From the NCBI RefSeq assembly GCF_009296315.1, contig NZ_WHLY01000002.1:868001-932000 (forward strand): a DNA stretch of 64,000 bases, written 5' to 3'. The first letter of the stretch is position 1; every line of letters starts with the position of its first letter. This DNA comes from Salmonirosea aquatica (lineage in GTDB: Bacteria; Bacteroidota; Bacteroidia; Cytophagales; Spirosomataceae). The notes under the pieces are model-generated. The model was not told where the DNA came from. It ran no database searches and saw only the letters and a list, made by a program, of their open reading frames with translations. A program made the translations under genes and the position numbers. Positions 42,269-49,113 of the stretch are shown one piece after another.

Positions 42269-42931
42269 TTAAGCAGCCTGCTGCAATGAATAATCGTCCA
42301 GCGGATCGATGGCCATGTAGTAGCCCTGCGATACCAGCTTGTGTTGCGCCGAAACGGTCAGCGTTTCGTTACGGTAAACCCGATGCGTCCTGACAAACTC
42401 ACGCATTTCAGCAATACGTTCGGGTTTAGCCGGCTCGTAGGTGAATCGCGAAATGAACCATGATTTGCTGGGATCGTTCTTGCTTTGCACCCGCTCGGGC
42501 TTTATGGTAAGTATTACGTCGCACAGCGATTTGCGCTCGTACAGAATGGGCTCAAGTAATCGGTACAATTCGTTTACCGAGGTATTGTTGAACATAATGG
42601 AGGCCACGCAATTGTCGTCATCCACAAAGAACAATTCGGCCCACAACTCGCGCAACGAACGACCAAACAGGCAGTCTTCGAAGATCCGGTAAGCAATCGG
42701 CTGGAACGAGAATGACGAAAGCAGGCGCCCCGACTTGTCAGTAAGTACCCGGTCGCCATACAGATTGAACTGTCCGTTTTGCCCGTTGAACCGGTACTCC
42801 CGCGGACGTCCTTCGAAGTAGAGGTACTTCTGTTCGTGGGCGGGTACCAGGGCTTCCTCCGAGCGTTGCATGAGGCCTACCTGAGCGGGGACTACCTCTT
42901 CTATCTGATTGCTGTTCTTTTCAGTTTCCAT
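42269..42931 (-). CDS. Hypothetical 220-aa protein
   Basis: A soluble protein with an acidic, Gln-rich N-terminus and a beta-rich middle (KYLYFEGRPREYRFNGQNGQFNLYGDRVLTD). A segment LRELWAELFFVDDDNCVASIMFNNTSVNELYRLLEPI and a C-terminal FVRTHRVYRNETLTVSAQHKLVSQGYY follow. I cannot assign it. A minus-strand -7 element TATATTTG lies at 42968-42961, about 30 bases upstream of ATG 42931. It is first in an operon with the 83-aa gene. Confidence 0.6.
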   Translation of the reverse strand: METEKNSNQIEEVVPAQVGLMQRSEEALVPAHEQKYLYFEGRPREYRFNGQNGQFNLYGDRVLTDKSGRLLSSFSFQPIAYRIFEDCLFGRSLRELWAELFFVDDDNCVASIMFNNTSVNELYRLLEPILYERKSLCDVILTIKPERVQSKNDPSKSWFISRFTYEPAKPERIAEMREFVRTHRVYRNETLTVSAQHKLVSQGYYMAIDPLDDYSLQQAA

Positions 42932-42960
42932 ATATCATACATTTGCTATAAAACATATTA

Positions 42961-42968
42961 CAAATATA
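42961..42968 (-). promoter_or_regulatory. -7 element before the 220-aa gene
   Basis: Minus-strand TATATTTG, the same octamer that precedes ruvB, in a 150-base spacer made mainly of A and T. Confidence 0.5.
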
Positions 42969-43058
42969 GAGCATTTTTATATTTTATTTATATCATAGTG
43001 AAAATATTTTGTATTTTTTATTATATTAAATATGTACATCCGGGCAAAATCCTTTTCC

Positions 43059-43066
43059 TACCTTTG
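43059..43066 (+). promoter_or_regulatory. -7 element before nuoA
   Basis: TACCTTTG, 20 bases before ATG 43087. Because the transcript should start near 43070, the upstream GTG at 43069 is unlikely to be the start codon. Confidence 0.5.
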
Positions 43067-43086
43067 TCGTGATCAAAACAAGGGGT

Positions 43087-43575
43087 ATGCTGACTGATTT
43101 CGGGATAATTCTGCTGTTCATTATTGCGGGCTTCGCTTTACTGGGGGTCGTGCTGGGCATAGGACGGTTACTACGCCCCCATCATCCCAACCCCGAAAAA
43201 AACACAACGTACGAGTCGGGGGAAGATCCTGTAGGCAATGCCAACGTACAGTTTAACGTGCGCTTTTATGTCGTGGCTCTGATCTTCGTACTGTTCGAAG
43301 TAGAACTCGTTTTTCTTTTTCCCTGGGCGGTTGTTTTTGGAAATAAGGACTTGATCGCACAGACTGACGGGCAATGGGGCTGGTTTGCGCTAGCCGAAAT
43401 GGCCGTGTTCGTGGGGGTACTTGCGCTAGGACTAGCGTATGCCTGGGTCAAGGGGTACCTTGACTGGGTGCGGCCCCAACCAAAAGCAACTCCGCTCAAC
43501 AGCCCTGTACCTGCCGACCTCTACGGAAAACTGAACGAAAAGTATAGGACTGAGCCATCAAAGGTGAAGGAGTGA
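43087..43575 (+). CDS. nuoA: NADH-quinone oxidoreductase subunit A
   Basis: A membrane subunit of respiratory complex I, about 162 aa. Three membrane helices are seen: [48 protein letters not shown] with the conserved Glu residues, and [21 protein letters not shown]. The loop between the first two carries [20 protein letters not shown], the signature region of NuoA. The C-terminal tail of ~35 residues is hydrophilic. ATG 43087 is preferred to GTG 43069 because of the promoter position. nuoB follows. Confidence 0.92.
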   Translation: MLTDFGIILLFIIAGFALLGVVLGIGRLLRPHHPNPEKNTTYESGEDPVGNANVQFNVRFYVVALIFVLFEVELVFLFPWAVVFGNKDLIAQTDGQWGWFALAEMAVFVGVLALGLAYAWVKGYLDWVRPQPKATPLNSPVPADLYGKLNEKYRTEPSKVKE

Positions 43576-43634
43576 CGGGTGGGAAAGGCACTCGGGTGGC
43601 ATATCCGATATACAACTCATACAAAACTGAAACC

Positions 43635-44153
43635 ATGGAACGTATCAAAACCGGCGATGGGGGAATCATTTTGACCAGCGCCGAAGACCTTATGAACTGG
43701 GCCCGGCTGTCGTCGCTGTGGCCGATGGGCTTCGGACTGGCCTGCTGTGCCATCGAAATGATGGCTACCTTCGCTTCTCACTATGATCTGGAACGCTTCG
43801 GCATCTTTCCTCGCCCTTCGCCCCGGCAGTCGGATGTGATGATTGTGGCGGGTACCGTCACTTTCAAAATGGCCGACCGCGTACGGCGGCTCTACGAACA
43901 GATGCCTGAGCCACGCTATGTGATTTCGATGGGTAGCTGCTCCAACTGCGGAGGTCCCTACTGGGAGCACGGCTACCATGTCGTGAAGGGAGTGGATAAG
44001 ATCATACCCGTCGATGTGTATGTCCCGGGTTGCCCACCCCGTCCGGAAGCGCTGATCGGGGGCTTTATGAAATTACAGGAAAAAATCCGCCGCGAACATC
44101 CCCTGGCACCTACCCTGCTTCTGGAAATGGAGGGTTTGCCTCACTCCGCTTAG
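43635..44153 (+). CDS. nuoB: NADH-quinone oxidoreductase subunit B
   Basis: A complex I hydrophilic-arm subunit carrying iron-sulfur cluster N2, about 172 aa. [17 protein letters not shown] (tandem Cys), [39 protein letters not shown] and [18 protein letters not shown] supply the four cluster cysteines and quinone-site residues. An alternative GTG at 43572 overlaps the nuoA stop and would add 21 non-conserved residues. I use ATG 43635 with its A-rich leader. Genes usually next in line (nuoC, nuoD) are not adjacent: nuoC appears only at 45735. Confidence 0.93.
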   Translation: MERIKTGDGGIILTSAEDLMNWARLSSLWPMGFGLACCAIEMMATFASHYDLERFGIFPRPSPRQSDVMIVAGTVTFKMADRVRRLYEQMPEPRYVISMGSCSNCGGPYWEHGYHVVKGVDKIIPVDVYVPGCPPRPEALIGGFMKLQEKIRREHPLAPTLLLEMEGLPHSA

Positions 44154-44174
44154 TTATTGCATTTTAGAAACCAC

Positions 44175-44236
44175 AATACTTATTTAGAATAAATTCAAAT
44201 AAGTATTGCTACTTACTGGTCAAGTCCCTATTTTTG
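44175..44236 (+). promoter_or_regulatory. 33-bp palindrome over a promoter (probable iron-responsive operator)
   Basis: Bases 44175-44207 form a near-perfect palindrome: arms AATACTTATTT and AAATAAGTATT are exact, around AGAATAAATTC. The core TTATTTAGAAT resembles boxes seen before iron genes in Bacteroidota (recalled, not searched). It overlaps the expected -33 position (TTG at 44206) of a promoter whose -7 is TATTTTTG at 44229-44236. The downstream genes are a 118-aa unknown and ferritin. Confidence 0.65.
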
Positions 44237-44269
44237 CGCAAAGGTTTAATCAATAGGCTTTTCCATTAA

Positions 44270-44626
44270 ATGACCAATCAGGCAATCAATTCGAACGAAC
44301 TATACCGGGTACCTAAAGGATGCTCGTGGCAGTGTGATCTTACCAATCGGGTGTATATCCAATTCCAGGAAACAGTTGCCGCCTTCCGCCTTCGCGACTT
44401 TTTTGCCTTTCATCGGAAAGTAAGTGCGATCGATATCCATGAGATGATCTACAACTTATCTGATGATTTCGATTTTGAAATCATTGAAGCTCCTCAGCAG
44501 GGGGTATCGCTACAGTTGGGGCTTTGCGAACTCGTTCAGCTTCGCGATTTGCTGGATGGCACGAAGTTCGCTTTGAAACTCAATAGCATGCTGCACGAAG
44601 CGCTGGGAACTGTATCGCTGGTGTAG
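44270..44626 (+). CDS. Hypothetical 118-aa protein upstream of ferritin
   Basis: A soluble protein beginning MTNQAINSNELYRVPKGCSWQCDLTN, with RVYIQFQETVAAFRLRDFFAFHRKV and a leucine-rich C-terminus LQLGLCELVQLRDLLDGTKFALKLNSML. I do not recognise a domain. It is the first gene behind the 33-bp palindrome and is 49 bases from ferritin on the same strand. A link to iron storage or its regulation is therefore likely but inferred from position only. Confidence 0.65.
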   Translation: MTNQAINSNELYRVPKGCSWQCDLTNRVYIQFQETVAAFRLRDFFAFHRKVSAIDIHEMIYNLSDDFDFEIIEAPQQGVSLQLGLCELVQLRDLLDGTKFALKLNSMLHEALGTVSLV

Positions 44627-44675
44627 GCAGTACCCTATAAACTCAACCTAACACGCTCAAACCAAAAAAACAGAC

Positions 44676-45206
44676 ATGAAAGACCTCGTAAGACTCCATA
44701 CTTCCCTCACTGAAGAAATAGAAGCCGCCCTGAATGACCAATGCAAAATGGAGGCCGAGGCGTCGCTGAAGTACCTGGCGATGGCCGCGTGGCTGGATCG
44801 CAACGGATTCGATTATTCGGCAGGATACCTTTATGCTCAGGCCGAAGAAGAGCGGGAGCATTTTCTGAAGATTTTCAAATACATTACCGAAGTAGGAGGC
44901 GTAGCCATTACGCCCACGCCCAATGAGGTGCAGCAGGAGTTTGGTTCGCTACGGGATGTTTTTGAAACCGCTTTACAGGGCGAAATTGCCGTGACGCATT
45001 CGATCAACCGCATTGTGGCCAAGTGTCGCGAATTGAACGATTACGCTACCGAAGAATTCATGATGTGGTATGTGCGCGAACAACGCGAAGAAGAACACAA
45101 CGCCCGCCGTGTCATGGAACTCTTCGAGTTAATTGACGCCAATAGCTCCACCGGCCGTTTCGTGCTCGACGAAGAAATCAGCAAGGTAGGTCGCCGTGTA
45201 TCGTAA
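44676..45206 (+). CDS. Non-haem ferritin
   Basis: A 176-aa four-helix-bundle ferritin. EIEAALNDQCKMEAEASLKYLAMAAWLDRNGFDYSAGYLYAQAEEEREHFLKIFKYI contains the first ferroxidase-site Glu residues and the ExxH motif. Later EFMMWYVREQREEEHNARRVMELFELI supplies the rest. It oxidises Fe2+ and stores it as a mineral core in a 24-subunit shell in the cytosol. It shares a transcription unit with the 118-aa gene and ends at a strong bidirectional hairpin. Confidence 0.93.
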   Translation: MKDLVRLHTSLTEEIEAALNDQCKMEAEASLKYLAMAAWLDRNGFDYSAGYLYAQAEEEREHFLKIFKYITEVGGVAITPTPNEVQQEFGSLRDVFETALQGEIAVTHSINRIVAKCRELNDYATEEFMMWYVREQREEEHNARRVMELFELIDANSSTGRFVLDEEISKVGRRVS

Positions 45207-45236
45207 GTAGCCGGTAAATCTAACTAACAAAACCAG

Positions 45237-45268
45237 CACAGAAAGGGCCGCAAGCGGCCCTTTCTGTG
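45237..45268. terminator. Bidirectional terminator after ferritin
   Basis: A perfect 14-bp stem (CACAGAAAGGGCCG / CGGCCCTTTCTGTG) with loop CAAG, placed between the ferritin stop and the stop of the convergent ferredoxin gene. Confidence 0.85.
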
Positions 45269-45532
45269 TTATTGACCCAGCACGATTTCATCGAATAACT
45301 GTCGAATTTGCTTCTCGGAGACCTCCACAAACCATTGGTTACCGGGTTGGAAACACACTACCGGCGCTTGCTTGCAGTGATCGGTGCAGTCCATTTTGAT
45401 TACTTCCACCTCATGCTTGAGGCCGTGTTCTTTGATAGCGTCCTTACAGTATTTACGAATTTCACTGTACCGGCCACATTTTTTGCCATCGCACACAAAA
45501 ATCACTTTTTCCGGAAAACTCGATTTTCCCAT
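45269..45532 (-). CDS. Thioredoxin-fold [2Fe-2S] ferredoxin
   Basis: An 87-aa soluble protein taken from ATG 45532; a start at 45574 adds 14 non-conserved residues. VIFVCDGKKCGRYSEI and VIKMDCTDHCKQAPVVCFQPG give the Cys pattern (C14/C19, then C49-x3-C53) of (2Fe-2S) ferredoxins related to the NuoE C-terminal domain. It likely carries electrons or stores a cluster; the partner is unknown. It is convergent with ferritin. Its place between nuoB and nuoC is notable but it is on the opposite strand. Confidence 0.82.
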   Translation of the reverse strand: MGKSSFPEKVIFVCDGKKCGRYSEIRKYCKDAIKEHGLKHEVEVIKMDCTDHCKQAPVVCFQPGNQWFVEVSEKQIRQLFDEIVLGQ

Positions 45533-45722
45533 AGGTACCTTCTCTCTTTTAGCTCTGCTCTTAGTGAGTAACAAGGTACCTTCCCTGCAGGTTTAGCGAT
45601 GAGGCTTTTTATTTGGGAAAATGGCGACTCAATTCGAACCGGGCATTCACTTGGCTTGCCTGCCCTACGCAGGCCCGGAGGGTAGCTGAATTTTGTCGAA
45701 GGCAAATAAGTGTGCGATTCAT

Positions 45723-45730
45723 TACCTTTG
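45723..45730 (+). promoter_or_regulatory. -7 element immediately before nuoC
   Basis: TACCTTTG ends five bases before the ATG of nuoC. If used as a standard -7 element, transcription would begin at or next to the start codon. Confidence 0.4.
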
Positions 45731-45734
45731 CTTT

Positions 45735-46253
45735 ATGGATTTTCCCGCTATTCATTCCCTGCTAACCGACTGCCTGGGCGCCGATGTCATTAGCGAAGCC
45801 GTTGAAAATGTGCCGCAGCCTTTTCTGGTTGTTCCGGCGGTGCGACTCGCTGAGGTGGCCGAGGTACTCTACCGCCACGAGCAGTTGTATTTTGACCACC
45901 TGGCTTGCATCACAGCCTTGGACAATGGCCCCGAGAAGGGTACCATGGAGGTACTTTACCATTTTGCTTCCATCCCCTACGGCCACACACTGGTGCTGAA
46001 AGTGGTACTGGCCCGGAATGGGACAGATGAGCCGCTTCCCGTAATACCTACCCTGAGTCACCTTTGGCGTACCGCCGACTGGCATGAGCGCGAAGCCTAC
46101 GACTTGTTGGGTATACGCTTCGAGGACCATCCCGACCTGCGCCGCATTCTATTGCCCGCCGATTGGGAGGGACATCCCCTGCGGAAAGATTACGAGGCAC
46201 AGGAATTGTACCATGGGATACGGGTTAAATTTGAAGATCGGAAGGAGGAGTGA
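45735..46253 (+). CDS. nuoC: NADH-quinone oxidoreductase subunit C
   Basis: A 172-aa hydrophilic subunit of complex I. The diagnostic 30-kDa-subunit signature is SHLWRTADWHEREAYDLLGIRFEDHPDLRRILLP followed by DWEGHPLRKDY. The N-terminal domain includes LYFDHLACITALDNGPEKGTMEVLYHF. The start is ATG 45735. In most genomes nuoC follows nuoB and precedes nuoD. Here it is 1.6 kb from nuoB with an iron module between, and the next gene is an unrelated secreted protein. The protein itself looks intact. Confidence 0.92.
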   Translation: MDFPAIHSLLTDCLGADVISEAVENVPQPFLVVPAVRLAEVAEVLYRHEQLYFDHLACITALDNGPEKGTMEVLYHFASIPYGHTLVLKVVLARNGTDEPLPVIPTLSHLWRTADWHEREAYDLLGIRFEDHPDLRRILLPADWEGHPLRKDYEAQELYHGIRVKFEDRKEE

Positions 46254-46269
46254 AGTAGTACTTTAATTT

Positions 46270-48003
46270 ATGAATCCAGGAGTTATGAGTAGATCGCTTT
46301 ACATGATTAGATTTTCCGCTTTTTGGCTTGCTGTCGGTTTGATGCTTACAGTTGGCGTAAGTAGTATTTCCTTCGCCCAGCCCGATTCCGTGGTGATTAC
46401 CGGGCGCGTGCTAAACCTGACGGCGGCCTTATACCGTCAGGCTCCGGCCATCACATTTACCCGCAACAATATTCTCCAGCCCCAAAGTGAACTTGCACGA
46501 CAAGCTCCTTTGCAGGCTGACGGTACCTTCCAGGTCACGATGCCGCTAATCTATCCCCAGGAGGAAGTGTACCTGGATTATGGGGGAAAAGTATATACTA
46601 CCTTCCTGGCTGCACCAGGTCGCCTGCAACTCTCGTTCGATGCAGACTCCATGTTCAAAGCAAAACGGCTGTTCTACTTTTCGGGTGTCAATGCGGAGGC
46701 TAACAACAAGTACATGCAGTACGTGATGGAGGAAGACCGAATCATGAAAGCGAACAAGCGCTACGGTGAGAACTTCTTCGAGACTTTCTGGAACCTGGAA
46801 GCTTCCGAAGCTTTGAGAGCCTTGGATCAGCGGGCCCAACTCCGGCTATCAGCTCTGAAAAACATCTCTCAGAAAACCACAGTACCGCCGCAATTGCAAG
46901 AGTGGATCGAGACCACCATTAGAGATGAAAAACGCTCGGCTCTGTTCGAGCATGCGCTGGTCAATGTAGCTACCCCCCAACTGTATGCCCTCGGTGGCCT
47001 GCCGGAGTTGACGCAGGGTATTTTGACCTTCCAACGTGTACAATGGATGATTCGGGTGGGGGATTACGCCGACCGGTTGGTTGAACAAAAGGAATATCAA
47101 TATCCGACTAAATCCAAATCATTGAAGGTGGAGACTATGGCGGAACTCATCAAGCGATACGTCCCGCTTTTATCCACCGGAGAAATCGAGCGGTTGAACA
47201 CCATGATCCAGGAAGGAAGCGCGACAACGGCCGGGCTGGATTTCCTCAATACGCTATATGCCCGCAACCGCCGGATACTGGATCTGGTCACACAGTTTGA
47301 AAAGCAGAGCAGTGCCTATGCTGACAAATTTAGCACCTCCACCAATGACCTGCTAGCCGCCCGTTGGCTGGTACAGCGATTTTATCGGCTTTCTCTTCCG
47401 GAGCAGAGCCTGCTCTACTCCCATATCCGTAGTAAAATAGAAAAGTCTGTTGTCAGATATTCGCTGGACGAGTTGTACCAGTTGGAAGTGAAGGATAGTA
47501 CCTACATCAGATTGATAGAAAAACGCACTGATCTGAATGCCAACCCTACGGAGGTACTGAGCGGAATCTGGCTGGCTGAATCGGCCTCCTCGGGAAAGTC
47601 CGCGTTGGATCAAGTCGAGGCGCTCTTCAAGGGAAAAACTGTATATGTGATCAAGTGGAATCTATTCGACGACGAAAGTCGCAACGAAGTGTTGTACGCC
47701 CCGGCGCTGCGGGCCCAGTTGCCCACGGATGTGGAGTTGCTCTATATTCATCTGCCCGACACGGAAGTGAATGACAACAGCGCGCTCTGGAAGAAATTCA
47801 TTGTCCGCCACAAATTAAAAGGCGTACACCTGTACCTGACCGACGATCAGGTGGTGCAACTGCTTTTCAGGCTTAACCCATTGGCCTACCCAAGTTTTGG
47901 CATCATGAAGCCTAATGGCAAGTACGCCTCCCGCAACGCCCCACCGCCTAGTCAGGGACAAAACGCCGCGCAGGCGATTCTGAAAGTGCGGGAAGGACGG
48001 TAA
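46270..48003 (+). CDS. Secreted thioredoxin-fold-like protein lacking CxxC
   Basis: A 577-aa exported protein (signal peptide through about residue 36, ISFAQ). The N-terminal domain is beta-rich with the VVITGRVLN start typical of DUF4369-like modules in TlpA proteins. A long helical middle (residues 130-420) follows. The C-terminus looks like a TlpA/thioredoxin domain: GKTVYVIKWNLFDDESRNEVLYAPALRAQL, then VELLYIHLPD and YPSFGIMKPNGKY. The position where a WCxxC would lie has no cysteine. The domain therefore cannot act as a dithiol oxidoreductase. It begins 16 bases after nuoC. Confidence 0.65.
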   Translation: MNPGVMSRSLYMIRFSAFWLAVGLMLTVGVSSISFAQPDSVVITGRVLNLTAALYRQAPAITFTRNNILQPQSELARQAPLQADGTFQVTMPLIYPQEEVYLDYGGKVYTTFLAAPGRLQLSFDADSMFKAKRLFYFSGVNAEANNKYMQYVMEEDRIMKANKRYGENFFETFWNLEASEALRALDQRAQLRLSALKNISQKTTVPPQLQEWIETTIRDEKRSALFEHALVNVATPQLYALGGLPELTQGILTFQRVQWMIRVGDYADRLVEQKEYQYPTKSKSLKVETMAELIKRYVPLLSTGEIERLNTMIQEGSATTAGLDFLNTLYARNRRILDLVTQFEKQSSAYADKFSTSTNDLLAARWLVQRFYRLSLPEQSLLYSHIRSKIEKSVVRYSLDELYQLEVKDSTYIRLIEKRTDLNANPTEVLSGIWLAESASSGKSALDQVEALFKGKTVYVIKWNLFDDESRNEVLYAPALRAQLPTDVELLYIHLPDTEVNDNSALWKKFIVRHKLKGVHLYLTDDQVVQLLFRLNPLAYPSFGIMKPNGKYASRNAPPPSQGQNAAQAILKVREGR

Positions 48004-48044
48004 GTTATGGGCGTTTGGCTTTGTGTGTGGTTAAATAGTTCGCA

Positions 48045-48857
48045 ATGAAATATTTACTCCTACCTATATTCATCATCTTGTTTGCAGAAGAGGCGGAAGC
48101 AACAGGAAAGGCCAGTGATAAACTTGTCAAAGATGGCGATACGCTCACTCTTTTAACCAAACCGCTCGACAAACTGCTTTTCGTGGACAGTCTGTGGTAC
48201 AAGACTGATAAAAAACCGGAATTCAGTAGAGTTATTGACTGCTGGACGGGCTACACGGCTATCTGGACTTTGGAAGGCCGTGAACTTTTCCTAACGGCTA
48301 TCGAAAGTTGCACCCGAACCGATGAACACTTTCAAGCCGACCTGTCGGTGTTGTTTGGCTCGCAAGTGAAGAATGGGAAGGTCAGGGCTGACTGGGTGAG
48401 TGGCGAGCTCGTTATCCCCGTTGGGAAACTGCTCCGCTACTTTGAGACGCCCTCTATGTCTTACTACGAAGGCGAACGCGTTCTGACGATGCAGGATGGC
48501 CTGCTGGTAAAGGAAGAGCGGTTCGATAACTCAAAAACCTACCAATCCAAATTCACAAAAAGCGCGAAGCTATTTTACGAATACATTTACAGCCACATCG
48601 ACTGGTCAAGGATTCCAAATTTAGGAGATAAAAAAGTGAAAGTCTTCTTAAAAGTTACCGCGGGAAGTGATCGAAGACCTGATTCGGTTGCGTTTATGAA
48701 AAAATCAAACTACTACTCCATAGACCAGGAAGCTATGAGGGCAGTAAAGTCTCTACCCGAATGGGACGTTTATTACCGTCGTGGGAAGCCCTACCCGGTA
48801 CCCTGGAGTTTGCCTATCCTCTTTGACGAAACTACCCGGAAGAAGTACGCTTTCTAA
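48045..48857 (+). CDS. Secreted protein with TonB-C-like tail
   Basis: A 270-aa protein with an N-terminal signal (MKYLLLPIFIILFAEEAEA). The first two thirds are beta-rich without a known motif. The last ~85 residues (KKVKVFLKVTAGSDRRPDSVAFMKKSNYYSIDQEAMRAVKSLPEWDVYYRRGKPYPVPWSLPILF) match the pattern of TonB C-terminal-like domains found in many Bacteroidota periplasmic proteins. No membrane anchor or energy-coupling partner is near. Function unknown. It follows the previous secreted protein after 41 bases and may be co-transcribed. Confidence 0.65.
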   Translation: MKYLLLPIFIILFAEEAEATGKASDKLVKDGDTLTLLTKPLDKLLFVDSLWYKTDKKPEFSRVIDCWTGYTAIWTLEGRELFLTAIESCTRTDEHFQADLSVLFGSQVKNGKVRADWVSGELVIPVGKLLRYFETPSMSYYEGERVLTMQDGLLVKEERFDNSKTYQSKFTKSAKLFYEYIYSHIDWSRIPNLGDKKVKVFLKVTAGSDRRPDSVAFMKKSNYYSIDQEAMRAVKSLPEWDVYYRRGKPYPVPWSLPILFDETTRKKYAF

Positions 48858-48988
48858 GTAGATTGATTCCATTTATTCCCAGCGGGGAAAAATTATCCTA
48901 TTCTTCGTATATATAGGATTATTCTTAAAATACATCTGTGAAATTCCCTTTTTACTAATCCGAGTGAGCCTTTTCGGCCTGCGCGCCT

Positions 48989-48996
48989 TAACTTTG
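48989..48996 (+). promoter_or_regulatory. -7 element of the carB promoter
   Basis: TAACTTTG, an exact TAnnTTTG match 118 bases before the carB start. It would give a leader of about 110 bases, long for this window. Confidence 0.45.
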
Positions 48997-49113
48997 TGGA
49001 ATTTTTGGGCGTACCCCTCGCCGGTTCCCTATAACTTCGGTTGGGAAAAAGTACGGCGAGCGTTCAAAAAGCACGTATAAGCTCGTATTATTTTATAAAC
49101 CCAAACTACTACC

